Shown: positions 45,241 through 57,055 of the stretch, piece after piece
Layout: every line of letters begins with the position of its first letter
How positions within the stretch are numbered: the stretch's first letter is position 1
DNA from: Siphonodentalium dalli
Lineage: Eukaryota; Mollusca; Scaphopoda; Gadilida; Siphonodentaliidae
Assembly: GCA_032622095.1 (NCBI GenBank)
Contig: CP136061.1
Coordinates: 59,789,301 to 59,853,300, forward strand
Reading direction: 5' to 3'
DNA: 64,000 nt
Program-made: the position numbers and the translations under genes
The notes under the pieces: model-generated
What the model was told of the DNA's origin: nothing
The model's input: only the letters and a program-made list of their open reading frames with translations
Database searches by the model: none

Positions 45241-46879
45241 AGTAAATAAACATCAACGCAAAATTCACAAGATATCACAAGACAGTTTGTTAGTTTTTCA
45301 ATATGCCGGCGTAAACAACATCGAATTGCGGGCACTTTCTATTTCAGGAAAACCTATCTTGAACAAAATCGCATTCTTAGGCATTCGGTTAATGTCACCT
45401 AAAATGCATAATGTTACAAAGTTAGTATAAAGTACATTTATTACGGATATCTCTCGACAACCTACGCGAACTCGATGTAAATATAACGTAAAATTATCTC
45501 CCCCTAGTTTTCTGAACTACCTTAAAGTTTGAGGGCCAACGCAATGGCGACGTCCAATAGCGTTACAGTTTGATAACCATGAGTGCGACGTCTATCCTAT
45601 TTTTAGTCTATGATGTTAATAAGTTTAAGAAGTAATACTACGTTATGACATCTGACCTATGCTTTCCAAAGGATGGTATGTAATATTTGTTATATGTTGT
45701 CACCCGTTATTATAGCTTGTATTTTAATAATATTGTCTTCGGTTTTGAAACTTTAGTGTTGTAACATTTGCATAAATATATTTGCCCCATAATATAGGGA
45801 AGTTGGAAATCGCACGCTGCGTTCATAATATCCCTTTTATACCAGCAATATAGGTTTTATTTCTAACTGTTCGTCACAGTTAGGATTGTGTCAAAATAGT
45901 TGTTTATATCGACAATAGGGAAGTTGGTTTTTGACACAATCACATTTCACATATTTATTAATATCCATACTGGATATTTATTCGGCAGCAACTACAACCT
46001 ATGTATTTGTTCACCAGCGTCCTTTTTCTCGTTGGACATCTCTCGATTGATGTTGGATGTTCGATGTTGTGATGTTGCTGTCAAGCTGTCTGTGTAGATG
46101 TTATGTGATGTCATCCATATGTGTCTTGTGATGTTGGATTGTGTTCCGTTTGGTATTGCATGATGATGAGTATAGAATAAATACATGATGAAGACTTTTA
46201 AAGGTAGGCTCAGTTTACTATAGACCCTGCCAGATGATCAAGACTCAGAGCCCCATAAATGTTTGTGATATAGCGACATGGTTCACTAAAGACCCACCCC
46301 TGTGCTCTACCACAATAATAATAAGAAATAAATTTTCTGATCTATTGAAAATACGGTGGTATCCAGCGTTCGTACTTCGAGGAACAGAAGCACAGTCGAT
46401 TATAAAACAGCAAATGCGAATGGTTTCAAACATCCAATGCCCATTTTACCTCATGCCAGTAGTGAAAATGATGTTGACAGGGAAACCGATCTTTAAAAAA
46501 CAGTACCGGTATCTGGCGACATAGCTTTGAATTCATTTGAGAACACAATGGCAGAATTGAAAAGTGACTATGAACAACTAGTGACAATGAGAAAGTTGAA
46601 AGAAAAACAGAAGAGAGAGAGAGAGAGAGAGAAGCTATAGCAGAGAAGGTTCAAGAAGAAAGACGACTCAAAAGCTGGACTCCAAGGTAATTCACAAACT
46701 ATTATATAAGGACCTAAGAAATGATAAAGAGTTGACAAATAAAGCAGTAGAAATGTTTAAAAACTCGGGACGGTTTATCAAGATTGAAAGTGATTAATCT
46801 GATAGCGATACTGATATTGATAACCACAGAATTAGAAAGAGATCGGCTCATTCGGGGCTTGACTGACAGTTGAAACTTA
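45241..46879. other. Mostly non-coding; upstream flank of a decayed gene
   Basis: A GA microsatellite lies at 46614-46632. The open frame at 46234-46524 may be a decayed upstream part of the next feature, but I could not support it. Confidence 0.4.
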
Positions 46880-47806
46880 AGATTCAACACCCTCAGCAAT
46901 GTCCCCATACCAACCTACAAATGGAATTCCTAACAAAATGAATTGAATTTAATAATCTGACCTTTATCCAATTTGTAGCCGGAGAGTTGGAGATTATTAG
47001 TAGTTCAAAAAAATGGAATTGAAAAAGCTGGGGGGGGGGGGCTGAACTTGTTGAAGAGATTATCATATTATTCTGGAAACGCTGTTGCGATTTTACGCAT
47101 CAAGCATAAGGAAAATATAGTACGTGTAGAACCATTGGAGTGATAACCCTTCAGACATTGAAGTCCCTATATTAGAATGGTCAAAGAGACAACCAAGGGG
47201 ACATAACAATTCATGACAGGTTAGCTCGTAAAATTCTAGTTTTTAAGAGTACTGCTAATTATAAATCGTTCTGCCCTGACTTTAAGAGACAGAAGTGTGG
47301 AGAGGCTGGCCATCATACCAAAACTATTAATAAGTCAGTTTGTACAGTGTATCACTCTTAATAATGCAGTTCGTATAGTGTATCACTATTAATAATGCAG
47401 TTCGTACAGTGTATCACTATTAATAATGCAGTTCGGACAGTGTATCACTATTAATAATGCAGTTCGTACAGTGTATCACTATTAATAATGCAGTTCGTAC
47501 AGTGTATCACTATTGTCCACTTGCTTCGCAAAAGAAAAAGCACAGTTGCCACACTCAAAAAGCTCTTCGGCTTGTCCGTATTTTAAATGACATGATTTCA
47601 CGATTGTCGAGTCTGATTCTTCTAAGCCCAATTTTGATTTTGAATCCATTTCACACACCAATTTGGAAGAAGTCTCTTCTGAATTAAACGAGATTAGCTG
47701 GGAAAGTGAGCCAGAGTTTGACTGGGGCCTGTTCAAGGAAGACATTGAAAGAAATAATCAATCCGAGTCGATTTCAGAGGCAACTTTTAAGTGGGAGGTT
47801 CCGTGA
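46880..47806 (+). pseudogene. Decayed zinc-binding protein gene with internal 31-bp expansion
   Basis: Pieces in changing frames read in order as one protein: HPQQCPHTNLQMEFLTK, then FIQFVAGELEIISSSK, then after a shift at a poly-G run (47031-47041) LNLLKRLSYYSGNAVAIL, then FCPDFKRQKCGEAGHHTK, then after the 31-bp array YCPLASQKKKHSCHT, and finally an open acidic Ser/Glu-rich tail (47597-47806) with LFKEDIERNNQSES ending at TGA. The C...C...H-H...C...C...H pattern suggests a zinc-binding domain. The FVAGELEII block resembles a multicopy uncharacterised family I associate with cnidarian and mollusc genomes. Several frameshifts and stops make it non-functional. Confidence 0.5.
47338..47514. repeat. 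31-bp tandem array, about six units
   Basis: Units start at 47338, 47369, 47400, 47431, 47462 and 47493 (last one partial), each of the form GTTCGTACAGTGTATCACTA plus TTAATAATGCA. The period is not a multiple of three, so expansion shifts the frame of the host coding sequence. Confidence 0.95.
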
Positions 47807-47883
47807 TTCATGCATGGGTCTGTAACCCGACCTTTCAGACATTGGACTGGAATCAGGTGAACGACATTCCAGAATATTCACTA

Positions 47884-48021
47884 ATAGTCTGGTCGTTGAG
47901 ACTCGATTTGGATGTGAACCTAGAACAAATTGTTTACAAGCTGTTTTTGGTGTCATTTTGTCCGGCAGAATGTGGGGAACAATATATCCAAAATCCGCTA
48001 AAATCCGCTTTGGGGAAAATT
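47884..48021 (+). repeat. Repeat family R, left copy
   Basis: About 138 bp from TAGTCTGGTCGTTGA to TTTGGGGAAAATT, containing the doublet AAATCCGCTAAAATCCGCTT. A diverged direct copy lies at 48285-48412 and a close inverted copy at 55724-55852. Confidence 0.88.
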
Positions 48022-48284
48022 TTCTACAGCTCGTTGAAATGGGGTCCTATTTATGGCTTTTTGTGTAAAATTTGCTGTTCCTTATTAGTCAAGTCAATCT
48101 GATGGAAAGAAACACCCCACCATGAACACATTGCTATGCGATGTATTTTGGTTTTTTTAATCCGACTATACTCATGTAATAAAATTATCCAATATCCCCA
48201 GGTATCCCAGGATGGGAAAGTCGTAATTTTTGGGTCAAAAGACAGGAATGTGTAAACAAAAAAATGGTGAAAATTGGAATTTCG

Positions 48285-48412
48285 TAGTCGAGGCTCGGAT
48301 TTTATTGTGAGTCTAGAACAAATTGGTTACATGATGGATTGTATATAATTCGACGTGGAAATGTTTGTAAAACAAATATCCCAAATCCGCTAAAATCCGC
48401 TTTGGGAAAAAT
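48285..48412 (+). repeat. Repeat family R, diverged direct copy
   Basis: Shares CTAGAACAAATTG-TTACA and the doublet AAATCCGCTAAAATCCGCTT with the left copy. Confidence 0.8.
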
Positions 48413-48993
48413 AATTGAGAGCCTTTCAAACTGAGCACGATTTGTGTCCGACCCAGCCGATTTGTTTCGTTTGGATAGCTAATCCATTGGCATTATAATT
48501 TGTCTTTCTGCCAATTACACCAGTTAGAATCATTCCTATTAAAATTATAATCTTGTCTTATCTTGTTGTTGACACATATCATCATTATATAATTAGGGTA
48601 ACTGATGGAACGCTCTTTATCGTCAAAGAAACTGCGCTATAAGCCTATAAATATGCACGTCGGTCATCGCGGGCCGACTTACACGCGTGGTAGGTCATCC
48701 AACACAGTTTAGACTGTTTAACTTGCGCAAATGTCTCCTGTTGAAACCTAACGGTGACAACATACGCAGGAGATTGTGCTTCTACCAGCTTAATTCCCTT
48801 CATAGTTGATTTAGGTGAATTGGGTGAACTAAGAGCTGTGTGTGTTCATTCAGTTTCACAATTGTTGTTAATTTCTATGTGATCTGTGTAAAATTTGTCT
48901 CAAAACTGTTGCGTGTCATATTGCCAAACTTCAAAATGAGCGCAACATTTGACTGTATATATAGACTCAGACGAATACACATAATGTAAATGT
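48413..48993. other. Upstream flank of the CXC/PIN-type gene
   Basis: Contains a TATAAATA box at about 48644 in CCTATAAATATGCACG, a plausible core promoter for the decayed gene downstream. No coding sequence is supported. The true start of that gene was not found. Confidence 0.35.
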
Positions 48994-51900
48994 GTGATCT
49001 GCAGTGGTGAATTTTTAGAGCCACGGGATTATATCGAAGTTGGCGACAAGGGCATAGAAACCCTCATCGGTTGGTGCGCTGACCGTAGAAGACCTAATTT
49101 GAGAAGTTATTTGATCAGGCGCAACGAAATAACACATCGAGTCAAGGTTCTCGTGCATCAACACTGTCGTAGGGACTTCACTGATGCCAAGAGAGGCATT
49201 CAGAAAAGCACTACTATGGGTGACGATGGCATCGCTGGGTCATCTAGAAAAAAAACTCCGTTCCAGCGTATTGCCCTTTGACTTCAAATGCAATTGCCTT
49301 GTGTGTGGGAGTACTGTTTCGTGTGACGAGAAGCACCCTGATAGAAATGACCCCGTTAGAAGTGTTACAACGCTTCCTCTTAGGGATTCACTCCTGGCGT
49401 GTTGTGCAACGAGGGGTGATAAGTTAGCTTCAATAGTTCAGAATAGACTACATGGGTGCATCGATTTGGTCGCGGCCGAGGCAATTTATCACCACAAATG
49501 TTTGACAAGGTTCATGCAAATTAAGGATGTCGATGATACCCCGGCTAAAAATCAAAAACCAGGCAGAAAGTCAAATCAAGACATGCACCAATGGTTTCAG
49601 ATGGGTTGTTCGTGGCTCGAGTCCCAGTCGGGCGCAGAGTTGTACACAGTTCAGGAATTTCATATAAAAATGGTTGAGTTTGCAAGGGAATCTGACGTGT
49701 ACACAGTTAAATGGTTGAAAAAAAAAGCTCCAGAGTCATTATGGAGAATCTATTTTCTTTGCAGAGGTTCAGGGTCGGAAAGATGTCATATGCATGAAAA
49801 ATGTCGCCAGGCATATTATCAATGATAAATGGTATAACGATAGAAAGGAGAATATAGACGAAGAAACAGAAAGAATAGTTTTAACTGCGGCTAAGATTAT
49901 CAGGGCCCAGATAAGAGAAAGTGAGTACAACTTGCAGTTTTACCCAACCTCAGAAGATATCACGAGCACTACTCGTGGCCGTCACTGGTTACCGTCCCAT
50001 TTGCAGACACTATTGCAAATTCTTATTCCCTCAGATTTTAAGCAGATGAGCATTGGTCAATGCATTATGCAATCCGCTCGGCCGCGGTCTGTAATCACTC
50101 CAATACTCTTTGGATTGGGTGTTGAGCTTGACCATGTCTTTGGTTCTAAATGGCTTATCAACGAATTGTCGACACTAGGGTTCTCGATCACATACGATGA
50201 AGTTGAACGTTACAGACAGTCTGTCATACAAACTGCGAATCAAGACGACTTTCTTGGAAAATATTTCCCAGGTACCTTCACACAATGGGTGGCAGATAAT
50301 GTTGACCACAATATCGCAACATTAGATGGTAAGGGGACTTTCCATGGAATGGGGATGATCGCTGTGTCTACCCCCACGCACAATAGTCAACTCCCGTTGA
50401 GGCCACGACTGATTGAAAGGTGTACACGTTTGGATGTTGACAGTTTAGTGAGAGATAAAGGTGTTGTTATCACGACGTACACTGAGCCAGACGGAACAGG
50501 TCTCAATTCCATAAGATACAAACCCATCCTTCAACTTCAATCCGTATACACCCTCCCATTAGATCTCAATTCTGATCTCCTCTGGCATTCCGGTTGGTTA
50601 TATCACGAACACATAAAACCACGAGCCAATTGGTCTGGGTTCATGCAAGATGTGTTTACAGGCGGCGACCAAAACATTCAAGGCAAATCTGATATTTTCT
50701 TTCTGCCTATAATCGATTGAATCCATCTGATGTTAACTGCATTTACTCAACTCTTGTGTACATACAAAACCAAGCCAGTAAGTTGAACATTTTAACGCCA
50801 TGCATCACATTTGACCAACCACTATGGCTCAAGGCTATGGACATAATCATATCCAAATCAATGAAGATAGTCTGCAGACTTGGTGGTTTTCATACCATGA
50901 TGAGCTTTATGGGTAGCATCGGCTCACTTATGAAAGGATCTGGCTTGGAGGAAGCCTGGGAGACAATATATGGCCCCAATTATGTGACTCAAATGGTGTC
51001 AGGGAAGGCAATTTCGAGATCACTTCGTGGTCATTTATTAGTAGAAGCTGCTCTACATAACAAACTGTTTGCAGAGGTAACACCAACCCCTAATGACAGC
51101 GACCAAATACTGGTTCTCGGTACATATACCGATCCACCAAATCGAGATGACATTTCGGAGTTGCCACTTGTTGATCATATGCCAGTGGATATCCCTGGTA
51201 ACCAACCTACATATTTGGCGGCTGCCAATCCCATTAACAAACTCAATGCTGATGAAGTTGAGTCATTAAGAACTATTTATGAAGGTGTCCAGAATAATAC
51301 TCTTTCCATATCAGCGGCTGTTGGCTCTCCAATTCTTTCAAAGTTGTCAGTGTGCTTGAATGAGTATAAGGTTTTCCTTGAAGAAAAATCGCAAACGGCA
51401 AGGCCATGGTTGCAATATATGGAATATGTTCAAATACTGAAAAACTTCATTCGAGCAGAAAGGATGAGCGATTGGAACCTCCATCTTGTGACAACTAGCA
51501 AGATGCTAAATTTGTTTGCGGCAACGGGTCACATCCATTATGCAAAGAGTTAGAATGTTAGAATTGCCAGACGAATATCCCTGGATGTATCACCAATTCC
51601 AAGAACATGGTTTCCATGCCCCCAGAAGGAGCAATAGAAATTGGGCGGGGCTTTCTACCGACTTGATTATAGAGCAGTGCTTGATGAGGACTATCAAGAG
51701 TCGAGGGGGTCTCACTCGGGGTAGGGGCTTGACTGAGTCTGTGCGCCTGCAATGGGTACTCAGTATACACAGTTGCGCTCAAATCCATGCCTCAATGACA
51801 GAGTTGACTAACACTAGCCACAACACCAGCGAACAGCACATTGAGTTGGGAACTTCAAGGCGTAAACGCGATTTCGACGATTTGAACGTAATACAACAGT

Positions 51901-52085
51901 GGTTCGACGAGCATGAGCCATTTGACCCAAATGAGCATAGTCTGCGCTCATTGTCATCAGGGTTAACTTCTCGTGACGATGATCCGGTGAATTGTGCCGC
52001 TGTAGAAAACGTCGGAGCTGCAATCCAACAAAAACTTGACTCAGAAAATGTAAAAATAGCATCCATCAAGAGGAGTGATCATATT

Positions 52086-53948
52086 GGCCGGATTCGTCAT
52101 CTCAGGTTTAAACCTGGTCTACGTAAACCTCTAGGTTTAAACCGCCGTGAGTCAGCAAAATCCGTGGTTTAAACCCGAGACCGCAGGTCTAAGTTACGCA
52201 TTCGTCATCTCTGGTTTAAACCAGGTCCAGCCAGACCAGTGGTTTAGCAGTAGTGCCTCTGTATCGTCGATATAATTAAACGTACTTTCCTAATGCGGAC
52301 CGCCTCGTTTTATTGATTGCGGAAATCAATAATTACGACAGCGGTCATATTTTGATTGTAAATTTATAAGCGAGAAGCTGTCTCACACATAAAGCTTATG
52401 GGGATAAGTTTTTGTCAATTTCAATATTGTTTTTGCGTTTTATAAGCTTAAACCAGCAACTAAACCATCTAATTCGGTGGTCCAGCTAAACCAGCTTTAT
52501 CAAGGCTAAACTTGAGATGACGAATCCGTCTTTTCTTCATCGCGGTTTAGAATTGTCAAACAATCAGTCAAGGGTGGAGCTGTAAATAATCTCGAGTGAG
52601 GGCGTGTCTAAGTGACGACTGCCGACTGGTGTTATCATGTCACAGTTGATTCATTCGCACGCGAGCTTTGCTCAGATATGGACATGTTCCTAAATATATG
52701 ATTTTTACAACTATCTTGTGGTTTTTTTTTTGGCTTGTGGCAATCACAAATACTGGTGTTTTCTACGAATTCATTTGTAGGGTTCAACGTTTTAATTTTG
52801 ACACCAAAACGTTGCTACTGCATGACCAGATTATGCTATGCACATAGTTTGCAATCCTAAACTTATATTGCTATATGAGTCAAATTTGATAACTTATTTT
52901 GATGTAGATCATGCCACAAAGCTCTACTCTGGCTACGCCCATAAATTCCCATAATATTCTACCAGTTTAAAACCTGGGAACCTTTTTGATTTTCTGCATG
53001 ACGGGAAATTTATGACATTGAAAAAAAATCAACGCATGTAATATATTTCTTTATTAAAAGCTGTCCCTCTGCATGGTTGCCCACTTCCAACAGTTCAGAT
53101 GCCGCTTGTGGTGTGCACTCATAAGCAAAGTGCCTTTACTTGACTGGCCTCTTGGTACAGGATTGACTCGATTATGGAGACTTTATTCAGCGCCAGAGGG
53201 GCTTTGAGCACATTTTGATCATTTGAACAATTTAATTTAACCAAAACTTTAATTAAATTTTAAACAAACAAATGTTAATTTAAATTATAAATGTTGTTTC
53301 TTTTTAGATTCAACTCAATTTAACACAATTTTCATTTTTTTTAAATTATATTTTTTCTTATTTTTAAATCAAATTTTTTAAAACCTAACGTAGTTATACC
53401 ACACGAATCACCACACCTAATTTAATTGAAATGGGTCCAGGGGTATTGTAGAACAGTTCGGAACAGACAAACGGACATACAGATAGACAGTTCATATACC
53501 CTTTAATATATACAGATATACATGTAAATACACCAAATTTAGTCTTTACGGGTGAAGCATCTTGCAGAAATCTATCACAATGAAAGTGATAAACAGAGCG
53601 TGATTCTCGTGTTGAGAGACATGCCCTTTGTTAAATTGTTTAAACACAGAATGAGATAGGATTAATAGTCAATGAGCGATACTTGTTTCTCAATGAATAA
53701 ATCCATTGAGCGTGCACGCGGTCACGATAATTTATGACTTGTCAATAACAATTATATCGGACTATCTTTTGGTCCGATTGGTATACAGGGTAATTTGCTT
53801 GCATAATCATATCACCGAATCGAGTTGTCAATTAGCTGGCAACTGAACGACAAAAACGCCCCCTTAGACGAGGTTTGGCTGGACCGCCAATGTAGGTTTA
53901 AACCAGGTTTAAACTCGGAGGTTTAAACTGGAGATGACGAATCCGGCC
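52086..53948. mobile_element. 1,863-bp non-autonomous DNA transposon with GTTTAAAC-rich ends
   Basis: Perfect 18-bp terminal inverted repeats GGCCGGATTCGTCATCTC (52086-52103) and GAGATGACGAATCCGGCC (53931-53948) are flanked by ATT on both sides (52083-52085 and 53949-53951). Removing the element and one ATT rejoins the host frame without a break. Several GGTTTAAACC-type palindromes sit just inside each end. No long open frame is present, so a transposase would have to come from elsewhere. A 3-bp target duplication with GGCC-starting ends is compatible with PIF/Harbinger-like elements, but the class is not proven. Confidence 0.92.
52198..52527. repeat. Nested inverted repeat inside the transposon
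   Basis: A second ATTCGTCATCTC-TGGTTTAAACC end (52198-52222) faces a GAGATGACGAATCC end (52514-52527), repeating the outer terminal motif 110 bp inside. It looks like an internal element or a partial self-insertion. Confidence 0.75.
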
Positions 53949-55528
53949 ATTGTGTCTCTAGACAGCCTATATCCAGGCATCAAGGTTGATAACCAGAGGA
54001 TGCAATTTGATCCAACGATTTTGTTTTCACGTCTAACAGTTGTTGTTCAACGAGACGATGATATGGCGAAGTATGAACTTACTACCATCCCAACTTCCTT
54101 GTTCAAATCATATGCTATGCGGAAGCCTACTAAGGCGCAATTGACAAAAGCTCTAGCAGATTCTTGCCAGTCATATGACGTGCGGACACAAGTTATTATT
54201 GTTATTGATGGAGGAGCTCTACTACACCGAGTCAAATGAACCAAGGGGTCAACATATTTTGAGCTATGCCAAGCATATGTTAAATATGTTCGCTCTAAAT
54301 ATGGAATGAGTTACATAGTGTTCGACGGTTATGGCAACGGACCTTCGATCAAAGACCACGAGCACAAACGAAGAATTTGTAAGACTTGTGCAGATATTCG
54401 ACTGGTTGAAACAGCAAAATCGCACAGTAACCAGCAGATTTTTTTCTCAAATGAGAAAAATAAAAGTCAGTTTATCGACTTATTGACGAGGTTGTTGGAA
54501 GATGATGGTCATACTGTCCATAAGAGTTCAGGAGATGCAGACACCTTAATTATTGCAACTGCAATTGATTTGGCGTCTCATAAAAAAGGCAATGTTGTCG
54601 TGGTAGCAGATGACACTGATCTCGTCATCTTATTGATGCCCCATTGGTCGACAGATATGGCACATATTTTCTTTCAATCTGAAGCCCGCAAAACGACTAC
54701 GTGGAGAATTAGAGACCTTGTTGACAATGCTGGTGAAATAAAAACTACACATATCCTACTCATACATGCATGGAGTGGGTGCGACACGACTTCTGCAACA
54801 TATGGTCATGGCAAAACTAGTCTCCTTAAGAAATGTGAGCTGCCAGATATTCAAAGAATATCACATTGCATTGGCGATGAAAATTCCACTCAAGATGAGG
54901 TTGGTCGTGCTGGTATAGAACTATTTGTTGCGATGTATCGTGGAAAGAAAGGAGAATCCCTCAATAAATTGCGATTTGCAAAATATATGGAGATGGTATC
55001 TTCCATTAAGACTCAACTAGATCCACAGAAACTCACACCAACAGAACGTGCAGCTTATTTTCATAGCTTGCGAGTCCATCTACAAGTTGTCATTTGGAAA
55101 AAGCTCAACAATGACGCGTTAGAACCTGAAAGTTGGGGCTGGAAAACAGACAACTCGGAGCTTGTCCCAATAATGACAGACTTGGACGCAGGGCCAGCAG
55201 AACTCTTGAAATTTGTACGATGCAAGTGTAAACTTTCCTCAAAGAATCCATGTGGGACCAACACATGTACTTGTGTGAAAAATGGTCTAAAATGTGTTGT
55301 GGCCTGTGGTGACTGTCGCGGTCTTGGTTGTAATAATTCTGAGGAAATTATCTATAACGATAATGACGATAACTGAACCCAGTGTGTGGGGGTAACGAAC
55401 TTATACATATTATTCTTTGTTCATATAATAATGACAAAGAAGACACACGTCAACAAAAAGTCAATTTCTGATGCAAGGTGTGCGTATTACTCAAACTGCA
55501 ACGACCAGCTCTCTATGTTAAAGATATT

Positions 55529-55564
55529 GGCAGCCATTTTGGCGGCCATTTTGGCGGCCATTTT
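55529..55564. repeat. 12-bp tandem repeat, three units
   Basis: Three units of GGCGGCCATTTT (the first with one change), ending just before TGTAATGAGG. Confidence 0.9.
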
Positions 55565-55723
55565 GTAATGAGGTCATAATTTGGGGAATATTTTATATAC
55601 ATGAACTAGCCAAGTATATCAGCTATCATTCCAGTAACAATGAAACCCATTCGGACCTGAATTGTACGACTAACCAGTTTTGTAAGAAAAAACCCAGGTC
55701 TGGGCAGCCATCTTGAATTGAGA

Positions 55724-55852
55724 ATTTTCCCCAAAGCGGATTTTAGCGGATTTTGGATATGTTGTTCCCTACATTCTGCCCGACAAAATGACACCAAAAA
55801 CAGCTTGTAAACAATTTGTTCTAGGTCAAATGCTTCAACGACCAGACTATAA
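55724..55852 (-). repeat. Repeat family R, right copy, inverted
   Basis: Inverse of 47884-48021 with few differences, from AATTTTCCCCAAAGCGG to GACCAGACTATA. Together with the left copy it brackets the whole CXC/PIN-type pseudogene. Confidence 0.88.
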
Positions 55853-56142
55853 CACAATGTTCTTTTCCACAGAATTCAGATATTTGTCATATCAGTCCAT
55901 TGCATGAACTGTATTTTGAATTACTGTCGCCTTCAGCTAAATTTTATTTTGAGCTAATCAAGTAATATCTTCATCTGATATCCCAAACTTTCCAAATTGT
56001 AAGATCTCAATCTTTTCCAAAATAAATATTCCTTACATTAGAAACCAGATCGATTTTGTGGAGCTACAATTAAGCTCCCCACTTTTCGGCAAATAAATTA
56101 TAATCAGTAAAATTTTGTCGAGTTCGTTTATTCTCGGGAAGA

Positions 56143-56402
56143 TTGGCTATTTTCATGATTATTAAATCTTTAAATATTTAATCTTATCAGCATACAAACA
56201 ACCTATCCAAATTCAAGATATTCACGTGTGCTAGTTTACATTCCATCACCGGTTGTCTCGCGCGTTTTCATTGGTTAGCGAAAGCTGATATCCAATAAAA
56301 TATGTTGTATCTCTATGCGCACCCGATTGGCGTCCCTGACAACTGTCAAAGTTTGACACTTCCGTGTATTGTTTAGATCACCATAACTTTGAGCACGAAA
56401 GC
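56143..56402 (+). repeat. Long direct repeat, right copy
   Basis: Direct-orientation match of 41166-41437, with small indels and the same ATTGG boxes. The sequences diverge right after GAGCACGAAAGC, and no ORF follows. Confidence 0.85.
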
Positions 56403-56774
56403 TCGTTTTTATGAAAACCCACCCGCCCATACTTTCCCTTTGTATAGAGAAAGGTTTGAAATATTGACTGAGAGCGGGGTACTTGCCAAAAATATTATTT
56501 TATTTGCAATTCCTATATATGTTAATTCCATATACACGTAGTCTGAACTTACCAAGCTATTTCTGTTCGAATATATATAATCTACATAATTCATTTGTCA
56601 GCAAGTTATTTACAATGACACCGATTCGCAACATACTCAATATAAGAATATGAAACACAATGTAACAATGTGATGTGAATCTTACTGTGTCTATGTCATT
56701 ATTACTACGCATTGTGCTTGTCAATATGATACATCTAAGATCGCAACATCCTCGCGCAAATCGCACATAATCGA
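56403..56774. other. Non-coding stretch
   Basis: Nothing supported. Confidence 0.5.
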
Positions 56775-57055
56775 CCTATAAAGTGAAATAAGTACATAAT
56801 GTGATTATTTGATTCTGAAATAAGCAGATAATGGAGTCATTTTCGTTTTATGGCGCGGGCCACATCGAAAACACATGTTAAAGAACGTACCCCTAAACAG
56901 TCGTGAGTTGGATTTTATGTGTCATTGTGCGCACATAATCTGCTTAGAACCTCCTCATTACAAGTCGACAATGTGATTATGTGACTCAAACGATCCAATT
57001 TTCAGCACATTATCGACTCAAAATGAGGCGATTCTCTGCAGATTATCAACCTAAA
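56775..57055 (+). repeat. Dispersed repeat S, copy 1
   Basis: About 280 bp that matches 59760-60040 in direct orientation. Shared landmarks include AAATAAGCAGATAATGGAGT, GCGCGGGCCACA, AAAACACATGTTAAAG, GTGCGCACATAATCTGC and GCAGATTATCAACCTAAAAC. Confidence 0.9.

Larger units (their letters stand above)
48994..55376 (+). pseudogene. Decayed CXC/PIN-type multicopy protein gene
   Basis: Five plus-strand frames before the transposon and two after read as one protein. In order they are: CVICSGEFLEPRD; PFDFKCNCLVCG; a helical part with EVQGRKDVICMKNVA; LNPSDVNCIYSTLVY with CITFDQPLWLKAMDI; MLELPDEYPWMY with NWAGLSTDLIIEQ and GGLTRGRGLTESVRLQW; YPGIKVDNQRMQFDPTILF; a PIN/FEN1-like nuclease fold with SSGDADTLIIATAI, VADDTDLVILL and SGCDTTSA; and a C-terminal CKCKLSSKNPCGTNTCTC plus CxxC run like tesmin/TSO1 CXC motifs. 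The family is, to my knowledge, uncharacterised and expanded in molluscs and cnidarians. Breaks: a frameshift between 49184 and 49281 (an A8 run at 49248-49255 is one candidate site), a one-base excess in an A9 run (49718-49726), a one-base loss near 50717, a shift with probable small deletion near 51548, the insertion 52086-53948, and TGA at 54237-54239 where TGG is expected. Confidence 0.85.

Noticed and set aside
46234-46524. Plus-strand 96-codon frame upstream of the zinc-binding pseudogene
   Set aside because: It might be its decayed N-terminus, but no conserved block links them.
52083-52090. GGCC as a 4-bp target duplication
   Set aside because: GGCC is self-complementary and can be part of the terminal repeat. 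ATT on both sides and exact restoration of the host frame favour a 3-bp ATT duplication.
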